Assembly (NCBI RefSeq): GCF_004193775.1 | Contig: NC_041019.1 | Span: forward strand, 52,737,928 to 52,801,927 | Direction of reading: 5' to 3' | DNA length: 64,000 nucleotides | From: Glycine soja | Taxonomy: Eukaryota; Streptophyta; Magnoliopsida; Fabales; Fabaceae | Shown: positions 40,901-52,900 of the stretch, piece by piece | Numbering within the stretch: position 1 is the first letter of the stretch | How the letters are laid out: each line of letters opens with the position of its first letter | Notes under the pieces: generated by a model | Seen by the model: only the letters and a program-made list of their open reading frames with translations | What the model was told of the DNA's origin: nothing | Databases searched by the model: none | Translations under genes and position numbers: made by a program

Positions 40901-43900
40901 AAGCCAGAGAAACTGATCAACGTCAGATACTTGACAAATCTCATGTTTACCTCTTGGTGCCTCATTAATTGAAATCTACGATTAACTCGTGTTAAATTTT
41001 GATTCTCATTTTTGTTTTTCTAATTAAATTATGAACTTTACTTTGATATATATTATTTTGGTATCATTTTTACATTGTCAAATAAAAATCAGTTATTCAA
41101 GTCATGTAAAGTAAGAGCATATCTAATATCTAATAACCGTGCAAATATAAAAGAATTATTCGGTCAGAAGCCCAAATTAAAATTATTATTATTCATATTT
41201 TTATTTATTATTTTTAGAGTGGATTCCAATTGTCTAAATTATAATAAAAAGATACAAGTTAGAGGTAAAATCTTACATCGAATAAAAGTAAAAAAATTGA
41301 GAAAGGAACATTCTTTATGATACGGTGTACTTTTTTCCCTCTTAATAACATCATTTAAAAAAATTATAACAAAATTAAGCATCAAACAACTAAGAAAAAA
41401 TAAGGTTGAGATACATTCATGCTTTTGTGAAATATTGTATAAAAAAAATTCAGGACAGCCAAAACTAATTGAGTTGGAGTTGTTTGACATGCACGTGCTT
41501 GAACAAATATTCTTTTGCTTCAAAATATGTCCCCTTAGTCTATACAAAAACTTTGACTGTAGTATCTTTTTGCACCATTAGGTTGTCAATTTCTTTTTAT
41601 AAGGTAGCTCTTTTTTTCCTTTTTTTTACATTTAATTTTGATTATGTCTTAGATGTTTAATAAATATTTAAATTTTATATTTATTTTTTAATAAAATTTT
41701 TCTTTACATTGACTTTCTAATAAAACAATAATTTTATTTTTGATTCATGAAATTTTTTTTAGTCCCAAATACATTATGAATTTTTTGTTAAATAATAAAT
41801 GAAAAAAAATGATCAGGTACAAACAAGAAGTTCACTAATCTATTAGTGACTAAAAACGGTGTTAAGAATTAAAAATAATATTTTTATTTTATAACAAAAA
41901 GAAAATTGTTATAAAAAAATAAATACAAAATTTATTAATTTATTAGAAATCTAAAATATATTTTATTCTCTATTTTATTATAAATCTTTCGTTCATTCAT
42001 GTTATATTCATTCATTTATGATAAAGTTATCTTCATTGCTTTATACATTTGAATAATAATTTTTTACTAAATTAATCCTGTAAATCACTACAAAATAAAG
42101 AATAAAGTGTTGGAGTATACAAAACGTTAAAAGTAACATGAATGGATATAAACTAAGTGGAGGGTTTATAATAAAAGAATTGTGAAACAAAAGAGAGAAG
42201 GCAGCTACAATATTGGAGGAAGAAACTAAATTTCTATTAGATTAAACAAAAAATAAAGAGAGCATTTACATTTCTTGCATTTAGCCTATGTAATAAGTAA
42301 AAAATGGAACTTATAATAAGAAAATTGTGGATATGTTATTCTCGCAATAGCCATTGTAATAATGAAAATGTACTTAAAATTTAATGTACGAGATACATTA
42401 TTAATTAAAATCATTCACGTGCCTTTACGTAACAGCCTAATCTAATCTTGTGACATTAATTATTGGTTCATGATAGATATTGTCCGTATTAGAGTCTAAA
42501 GGTCATAGATGGATTGTATTATCTACATTTCAAGCCAATCAAAGTGATGCAAAGGCAAGTTAGAGATGTAATATAAAACCACATGTCTGTCTTAATCCAA
42601 AACAAATAAACTTTTGAGATATTAATTTATGACACAACCTATTGGTAAAAGATTAAACAAGTATTGGTAAAAGTTAACAAAGATATCATGATATATTTTT
42701 AATGTAGTAGGTAATGTATGCCGTATGAAATATTTTAGAGTAAATTACCTTCTGCAATTCTAGAGAAGCTTAAATTATATTTACTTGCCTTCTTATTTTA
42801 AAATGTACATTCTCCTTCCTTGAAAGATAAATAAGTATTATATTTGAGTCTAGTAAATGAGTTTTTTTTTTCTTCTAAATAATAATTCTCTTGCAGTACG
42901 TGATCCTCACCATGATTTACAAATATCGAACATATATGAATTTTGTGACTTTAATTAGAAGATGAAATTTAAAAACAATTAAAAATATATTTTTGGTTTT
43001 TAATTTAGAGACAATCCTATTTAAAACCAAGTTAGATAATAAATGTGAACATATTTTAGCCATAATTTGAAACAAATATAATTAATTTATTACATTGTAG
43101 AAGATTAATCCTTTTTTATTAGACCTAAACCATTGGTGATAATATAGATATTTAAATCTTCTTTCTATTTTATAAAAAACTATGATCAACAATATATAAG
43201 ATTTTTAAAATTAGTTGGTGGTGACATTAAAAGTTGTAGAAAAAAATAATATATCATTGGGAAGCACATTAATTCATATTGAGGAAAGTGTATATTTTAA
43301 AATAAAGGTATGATTAACTGGTGTCCTTAGAATATTTGAAAAATGTTTTGTTGGAAATCATATGAAAACACATTTTAAAATCATAGGGAAGTATATTGTT
43401 TTCATCCCAATAAAACTTTCTTTACTTCTTTAATCAATACCTTGAGGACATTGGCTAACATTTATCTTAAAATACAAGATAAGAGAAATAATATTCTAAA
43501 ATCAATTTGTGGCTTCCAAATTAAATTTATGGCCAATGCTAATTAATGTCCTAAGGCCGTTAAAGAATTTAAAATATAATTTTTTAATTAATAAGTATTA
43601 TTAATATTTCAAAACAATAATCCTTTACCTTTCAAAGCTATTTTCCAACAATACTCTTGTATATAACTAAGAGAATAAATTAATACTTGCGTTAATCATA
43701 AAAATCAGTTGGATGGATAATAGGATTAGGAGTGGAAATGAGACAAGTCAAGCAAAACATTTTTAGGCTTGAGCTCGGCTTGAGTTGAATACGCAAAGCT
43801 TGAGCTTGACTCATTATCTGTCATAGGTTTTTTTTTTAAGGCTCGACTCGGCTTACATAAAAGTCTGGCTTGGCCTACGAGCCTATCTAAAGCTTAAAGA

Positions 43901-46900
43901 CATCTTTTAACCAATTAATTATTTTAAAACCTAATAAAATACTAACTAAAAAAAGAAACTTATAAAATTTTGTATAAGGAATGTACAAATCCAACAATAA
44001 TTGATAAACAAAATCATATTGAATTTAAGTTATTTAAACACAAAGTATATCAAAAGAAAATGAAAAAAATGCATAATATTATAAAATATATGGATTAGAG
44101 ATGATTTATACTAATATAGTCAAATAAAAATATTTAAATTTTCTGAAAATGTCTTTACAAAACATTCTTTTCTTTGGAAGTATTAATCTGGTTGCATTAT
44201 TCTCTTAACTTGAATATTTTTCTTTTTAAAATTTTTTCACATGCAAGTGAACTCTCTAAGCACTTTATGCTACTTCATCCTGTCATTCATAATGCCATAA
44301 AAATGGTATAAATAATAGTTATCATTATTATTATTATTACTTAAACAAGCCGACTTGTCAAGCTTAACAAGCTTATTTTTTATAGTTTGACTTTGCCCTT
44401 TTTATCTAAAAAAACTTTTTAAAAAGCTTGAGCTTGACCTTTGTAGTAAAACAAGTCAAGCCGAGCCGAGCCTTAAATAGACCGAGCCATAGGCTCTTGA
44501 CAAACGACTCGACTCATTTTAATCCCTAAGTAGGATAATGTATGACAGGAGTGATTGACATACTAATGATATTTTTGTCAAAATTTATATTAATTAAATA
44601 TTTCTTAAAGGACCATTATTTTATATACTAGAGTAGGTACATACCTATTATAATATCGAAGCAATTTCAAAAAAAAAAATTCTATTTTAAAATGTTGGTT
44701 AAACTATGTTTTCAATCCCTAATAAATACTCAAATTTTATGTTTAATTCTTCATAATTTTTTTTTTGTATTGAGTCCTTAATAAAATAATAATTTTATTT
44801 TAAATCATCAATATTTTTTAGTATCTTATAAATTAACAAATTTTTAGTATGCTCCATAATAAAAAATTTGTATTTGTTATTAGTCTTTTTTAAAAGAATG
44901 AATAACAAAATATAAAAAATATAAACAACAAACATAAAATTAATTAATTTATTAGGAACTATAAAATAATGTCAAGGATCACTAACAAATTTTTTGTTTT
45001 ATGAGATGATAAATACAAAGAAAAAATTATTAGAAAACATGCAAACAGAAAAATAAGTTTTTATTAAAAATTATAAACATATTTTAACCTAAATTTTGTA
45101 ATCAACAACAGACATTGGTTAATTAGCATGACCCTATATTTAGATATAAATAAAGAAGAATTGAATTTGGATAACGAATAAGTTACCTGTTGGTGAAACA
45201 AGGTCTCGATTGTCGTGTTGAGATCATGGTGGGAGGTTAAGTGATCAGTATCATCTGTTGAAGTTTTAATCCCCTCTAATAATGGCGCATCTATAATTCC
45301 TTCTGAGAATGTTTTCATATTCTGGCATTCTGCAATCGTGGCTTCTTCCAAACACTTGAAATGCAAAGTGGCATTCCCTGAATAAAACCTTACTAGCCTT
45401 GGTAATGAATCCAACATTATTCTTCTGAGGCGTCCAAATATGATCTCATCAGAACCATCTTCTTCTTCTTTTTTTACTATTTCCTTCATTGATTCACATT
45501 CTCTTATAGATAGCCTCTCAAGTTGCAACAAACTTTTGGCAGTTGAGAATTTCAATAAATACTCCATCCTATTACAGCACTTCACTTCCAACTGTTTCAG
45601 ATTGATGAAAGACACTGCACAGCTCACTAGTTTTTCTAACTGAGAACAGTTGATAAGATTTAATAATTGAAGCTTTTGAGAGTATGGCTGAACCCATGGG
45701 TGCTCTAACCCTATCGACTCCAGCTCTCCAAGACTTAACAGGATTAATTGTTTCAATGCGGGAAGTGAACGGTCATGAACTTGGAGTTTCTGAGAGGGAA
45801 ATATCTCCTTCAGACCATAGCACCTTTGCACTAGAAGATGTTCTAAGCTGGGTACCTTCTGAAGGAAATCAAAAGGCAAAGTGTCTTTCTTATTGTCATC
45901 ATTCTCAAAGGATAGATGAAGAGATCTTAATTTGAAAAGGAGGTCTTGTGGCAAATGTCCATCGCTCAACAACATAATATTTTCCTCATTGAGTGTCAAT
46001 TCCTTCAGATTGATTGGAATCTAGCAAGGACAAACAAATTAAAAAGAAAATGCAATGTGGTAATTAGAAGGAGGAAAATATGATATGAAATTAAAGAAAA
46101 AAGAAGCACAAAAAGTTTAACTGATAATGTTTTGTCACCTTTTCAACCGAGAACAAAGGTTGTTGTTGTAGTTGGCTAATTGGAGCCTCTATAACTGCTT
46201 GTTTGGGACTATCTCGAAATTCTGATGTGAATAGCTTCAACTTAGGACAATAGGACACATACAAGTTTTCTAATATGGGGCATTCTATATGGTATTTTCC
46301 AGGATAAAAGCAACTAAGCAGTGACAGATTTAAAAGAATCAACTTCCACAAAGAAGGGAATTCAAACATTTCAGTTGTTGCATGTTCCGTCACATCTTCC
46401 TTTCCAACAATTTCTACCAACTTTTGACAGCTAAATATGTGAAGGGTCTTAAGCTTCCCAAGATTTCGGGCAAGGGACAAAGGGAACAATGTTGCCAGGC
46501 TTCTACATTCAGTAACATTCACATCTTGCAAATTGGAAAAGCTGAGAATTCCTTGGGGGGTTTTGTTCCATACACATTTCAAATTTGACAAGTCTTCTAG
46601 AATAAGTTTTTTCAAACGAAAGACTATACCCTTGGTCTTTGCCTCACTGTCAACGGTGTCAAATATTATCTGCACTGCATGGGAGCTATGTACATACAAT
46701 TCTTCTAAGGTCTTCAAGTAAGGAAGTACATGAGATGGAATTACAATCTGTCTTATACTTTCTCCATCAAATTCCAATTTCTTCAAACAGCCAAAGAAGT
46801 TCTCCGGAAAAGCAGGTTTGCCGTGCCGAAAACCCTTGGTCTCAGGATAATCAACAAGTCTCTTATGCTTTGAATATTCGAAAGAAACCTTCAAAGCATT

Positions 46901-49900
46901 GAAACTCAACGTTAGGAGTGTATGTATGGAAACTCTCGAAACTACGCTTTAAATAATATTTTATTTTAAAATATGAATATTATTGTTTTTATATTTAAGT
47001 TAATTGTATTAATTATTGTTACTGTGGATATGCTATTATCTTCATATTCAAATAAAGTCCTGTTTCATTATAAGTTCTAACCACTTCTATTTTCTTTAAA
47101 ATATTATTGTTGTAATTATACTATCATTTTCAAATTTTAACCAAGTTAAATGTCTTGATTGTAGAGTATATAAACTTAAAAAATTATAAGAAATTCTATT
47201 GTAAAAAAAAAATTGTTGCTTATGTACGACTTAGGTTTACTTTTGATGTAGAAAACTATATATGTGTCTCTCTGCTGAGATATCTCCAGCCATCACATTA
47301 AAATTCAATTTTCTTTTTTTATTTTCCATTCATGTTCTGACTTCTATTTTGATATATTAAAGTGAACAATTTCAAATAGCTCAATTAATTGAACATGATA
47401 CATCAATTGTTGTATACCTTTTTTTTTCTTCATATAAAAAAATAATTTTATATTATCAATCAAATAAAAATCATTTGGGATATGACTTTTAAGCTATAGG
47501 TAAGATTATAAGCTTTTTTTATAGTACAAATAAGATTATAAGTTGATAGACTCTTGATAACAATGTAATACAAAATATTTTATACATTTAACACATTCTA
47601 ATTAAATTTTAATATAATTATTTCATGACAATCAATGATTGGATAACAATGTAAAAAATTACGTTAATTGTGAGTGCATTCTTCTATTTAAATTCTTATA
47701 CTGTACTCCCACTTCAGTAAATTAGTTATAATACAAATTAGGAATATGAAAAGTGAATATTATTTTCTCATAATTCAAAGAGTATAATAAAGATCAGTAG
47801 TTGATTTGTGCAGCTTTCTTGATAAAACTATGCAAGAATTTTGGAAATAAAATCAGACTTGATTACTACAAATAAGGAAACCTTGACCAATAAATAAATC
47901 TAATTGAATCTGTACAAATTACAAAAGTACATAATAAGCTTGCTTCATATTTTACATATGGGACAACATACAATTATATGTCTAAATATGTTCTTTGGCC
48001 TCAACGCTTTTTTATTTTTGATTTTTGGAAGTTCATTTTTTCTTAATTTTAATTTCTGGAAGTTGATGTTCTTTTCAATTTTGGTTTGTGTAAGTTTTTT
48101 TTATTTATTTTTAATTCTTATATGTTTGTATTTTTTAATTTTAGTTCCTTTAAGGTTCTATTTTTTTTATTTATAATTCCCATAAGTTCACGCTTATAAG
48201 GATCAAGATTAAAAAAAAATACAAACTTACTGAAACAAAAAAAAAATAGAGCAGGATATCTTAAAGGGACCAAAATTAAAAAAAAAAAACATAAACTTAA
48301 ATTGAACAAAAATATATTTAAGCTACAATTATATATGTTTTATCATGGTGACATAATTATCCAATTGTAGAATATTGACTTAGGAAAATTTTCAATGAAA
48401 TGAAAAATAATTTATCTGTGTAGGTAGATGAAAATTTGTGATGGTTAACAAATTAAATACTCTATCTAATGCGTACCTGATCTGTGAAATGTTTTTGTAG
48501 AGTGCCATTCAAATCACCTTCCCAATACCATTTGTCTTTTTCTCCAGCTACAACATGTACTTTTTTAAGGTTTGGAGCACTTTGGACTCTAGAGAATTTT
48601 TTCATTTGAGGGCACTCACTCACTACTAAACTTTCCAGTAATGGGAATTTGAAGTCACACTTCTCGGAACTGCAAAAACTTGTGAGATTTTTTAGAGACA
48701 CCAATTCTAAAGATTTTAATTGTCTAAACTCAATCTCTTGTACTTTTTCCTCTTCATTTTCTGCAACGATTTCCACAATCATTTCACATAAGAATACCTT
48801 CATGGTTGTGAGTTGAACCAAGCTTTTAGCAGTTGAGGATGTCATTAAATTCCTCAGCGATCTACAATTTCTCACTTCCAAATGTGTTATGTAATTGTAA
48901 GATACTATGGATGATGCTAAATTTGTCAATTTCATACATCGACTAATGACTAAGCGTTCTATCCTCTGAAGAAGTGGGTGATGCTCAAATCCTATCTCTT
49001 CTAAAGACAACAAACTCTTTAATTCCAACTCCTTAAGTTGCATAACAACACCTATTTTATCACGTGAAATGAGGCTTGCAGGAGCCCAAATGCTTTTCAA
49101 TTGACAACTCCCCAATGTTAAGCTTTTCAAATTGGGAAGTCTATGAAGAAACCAAAAGAGAATTTCAGTATTCTTCAATCCATACAAGACAAGTCTTTGT
49201 AGTTTGTGCATTCTGTGAACACTGACAATGTATTTCTGCAACCACTCTGCTTCCTTCAAGCTGATTTCCATAGATTCCAAGTTGTATATCACCTAAAATA
49301 TATATAAATAAAAAAGACTTATCAATATTGAAGCATACTTGGAACCACTCAACAAGATATTTATAGTTTTATTTTTTTTTTATAAGAAATAAATGGCATA
49401 TTCTCACATCATTCAGTGAGAGAGTCTTAATTCATTCTTTTTGTTATGTACCTTTTCTGTAGCCGACACAATTGGCTTCCCTTGTGAGTTTGTGATGTCT
49501 TTAGTGAGCCCTTCCAGCTTGAAACAATTGAGTATGGACAATTTCTTCAACGATGGCCACTCTAAAGCGTAAGTTCCTCTGTAGAAACTCATAAGTTCAA
49601 ATGAATTTTGTAATGATACAGTGTTTAGCTGAGGAAACTTAAACGTGATAGCATTTTCATTTGAACCATTGCCCCAAGCAACAATCTCCTTCATTGCCCT
49701 GCAATTGTATACATCAAGGATTTCCAGTTTTTCTAAGTCAGTGGCAACAGAAAGTGGAAAGAGATGTTTTAAATTTGGACTCTCATTAATGCTTATGCTT
49801 TTCAGATTATTATATTTAAGTATTTCACTGCTGTCCTCCTTCCATATGTGCACCAAATTTGGCAAGGCCTTTAGAAATACATTTTGCAAGTTTGTTTCAT

Positions 49901-52900
49901 TCCTAACACCAGTTTGTGGAATAATTTCAAAGTCAAATATGTTTTCCACTAACTGGCAATTTGTAATTGTCAAGCTTTGAAGGCTCTGAAATCTTTGCCC
50001 CATATAACTAGGAAAAATCGTAACAAGTTTGTGGCACTCTCCTATTATCAAAGAGTCCAAACTGTGAAACGAATGAAGACCAATATGGGGTTGCCAAATG
50101 GTATTAAGTTTCTCCATGCCGATGATCTCCATTTTCTTCAACTTAGGAAAAACATCAATATTCTGCTGCAGAAAAAAGTGAATGTTAGGTGAGCAGATGA
50201 AAGACCTCAACAATTAATGCAATTAAACAACAAATGATAGTAATAATCTAAGTCAATATTAAATGACTCCACACACCTCTGCATGTTCTGGACAAAATAT
50301 ATCCTCCATCATTTCACATGCACTTACAAAAAGGCTTTGTAGATTCATCAAACTTCCAGCCATGGAGAATGACAGTAAATATTTTAAATCACCACAATCT
50401 GTCACATTCAATGTAAGCAAATTTTGAAAACAATGCTGAGATTGGTCACTCCATATCTTCTGGATGTTGATTGAGGATAACTCCAACCATTCTAATTTGG
50501 GAATTGAAACCTGTAAGAACATATATAATTAATGTCTCAACAATAAGATTTTGATTTTGAAAATTGATGTACCCAAGAGAAATGACAAAACTTAAACGAT
50601 CACAACTTTTTACTTCTTTTAGATGAATAACATACAAATTAAAGATTAGAGATTATAAAGGACACATTTATGATAATGTTTTTACATACCTTTTCATTGA
50701 AGAGTGATATACAAGAACTAGTGGCACCTTGCTCAACTTCAGTGATAATATCTTTGTTTCTGTTTTGCACTTGGACTTCCAATGATTGTGCACTACAAGG
50801 CATCTTGTCGTTGGTATATAAACAAGCAAATGCTGGTAAAGATTTCAATGTTAAAAGTCGTAATTGAGGGAACTCAATCTTGTCATCATTGATAGTATGC
50901 GTTTGTCTTTCAATAGAAACTATCTCCTTCAGAGAATCACAGTCACACACTTCAATTGTTTCAAGCATGGTGAGAAGTCCGACCATGAAAAATGGGAAAA
51001 TGTTTTCCAATTTATCACATGTTTTAATCTTGATGACTTTTAATCTGCAAAAGGAAGCCTCTTCAAGATGATTATTGCCACATATTTTCTCCAAATTATC
51101 CAGTTTGTAAAGACACATGGACTCCAATTTGGGAAAAGCCAGTAAAGGGTGAAACCGCTCCACTGAGTTAATAATATATTGAATACCAAAATTGTTCACA
51201 ATGGATAAATGTTTCAAATATGGAAATCCTTCAACATTTAATTCATAAAAAACATCATGAACATCATTGAGTTCTCCCAGCAGCAAATATTCAACACTCT
51301 TGAACAACATTTTAACCCATGTTTCAGAATGAATGTCAATACCTTCTTTTAGGTTCAATGCCAAAAATTTCGCTTGGTCATACATGTCAGGGATTTTGAA
51401 TTCTCCCTCTTTAAGCATGTTGAATTCACCAATGACAATCTTGTAACTATCCAACATGTCCAAAAACAAGTTCTGCGGAAAATGGGAAACACTCTGAATG
51501 TGTACGTCTAGATTTTGCAACTGATTCAAGTGCCTCAACTCAGAAAGAATAGCTTTTTGACTTTGGATATTCTCCTCAGCCTCCCACAGAATCAAGCTGT
51601 CTCTCATGTAAAACTCTTCCAAACTGTTCATCCTTGATATGGTATTGGAAGGTATTACTCTTAGTTTTGAGCAATTGCTTATGTCAAAAAGTTGCAGCTT
51701 ATCCAATTGCCCAAATTCTAGAGGCAAACTTTCAATGTTAGATCCTGAAAGAGTAAGAATTCGTAATTTCTTTAACTCTCCAATGATTGATAAGTTCTCT
51801 CCTAGAGTGCATCTCTCCAAACTAAGCATTCTCAGTTTTTTTAGGCATTTAATAGAAGAAGGTAAGCATGAAAGATTAACACCAGTCAATATCAAGACTC
51901 TGAGTTCAATCATATCTTTAAAAAAGTCGTCTGGTATTTTCAAAAAATCATCTTTACTGTCAATATGTAAGACTTCAAGTCTAGGACAGTGTATACTCTC
52001 GGGAAGCCCATCATTGATATCACAAAAGTGTAAACATATAGCAGTGTACCTTTCAAGTTCATCTTTGTGAGGCCACTCGTCTACTATGCCATTTTTCATA
52101 AAAAAAACATGTTTTTCTTTGGATGATATTGAAAGAGCAACATCCCGCACAATGTCATGCATGTTGAAGCGGTCATGAGAGAGACTTTCCACCAACAAAG
52201 TTGATTCTTTTAGCTCCTCTATCAGCATATTTACTTTGTTTCTCGCTTCTCTAATTGTGTGGACCCCTTGAAGCAAACCCAACCCGATACAGAACTTCAC
52301 CAAGTCCATAATCAAAGCATCATTTCCCATTCTAGCACACAGTAAGAAAATATGTTTCAGCTGCTCATTTTTTAGATGCTCAAAGCTCAAATTTACAGAG
52401 AACTCGATAGATTCGTGCCCTTCTGTAAAACTTTGTCGTTTAATTCGTTGACAGACATCCTGCCATACAAAGTAGCTTTTATTCTTTAGAGCCCTTCCTA
52501 TGGAAACTAATGCCATAGGCAATCCATCGCACATTTTGGCAATTTCAATGACTTTCTCATCAAATTCAAAACTTTGGGCACGTATTCCCGCCAATTTCTT
52601 AAGGAAACTCTTTGCCTCGTTTTCATCAAGGACTCCTACCGAGAAAGTTGATCTCTCCTGCACATCCATTTTATTACATATTACTTCTTTACTTCTGGAT
52701 GTTAGAAGAATTTTGCATCCCTTGTGATCACCAGATAACTTTTCTTTTTTTATCATATTGGAATCAACAGATAATTTGCCTTTTTTCATCGTATTGAAAT
52801 CGACAGCTAACTTGTCTTTTTTCATTGTATGGAAATCGGCCGAAAACACTTCTTTTTCCATCTTATGGTAACCAAAATCAGATAAATCATTGACATCTTG

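Larger units (their letters stand above)
35018..46888 (-). repeat. Tandem duplication of a two-exon LRR unit, about 5.9-6.0 kb per unit
   Basis: Start-to-start spacings are 46888 to 40895 (5,993 bp) and 40895 to 35017 (5,878 bp). Introns 6 and 8 also match over long stretches, for example 36860-37700 with 42110-42960, and 38700-39190 with 44690-45187. Unit-specific insertions account for the differences: 43727-44528 and about 41490-41815 in one, about 35370-36330 in the other. Confidence 0.9.

Noticed and set aside
49645..49980. 111-codon + strand frame
   Set aside because: Antisense shadow of R gene exon 3.
51639..52070. 143-codon + strand frame
   Set aside because: Antisense shadow of R gene exon 1.
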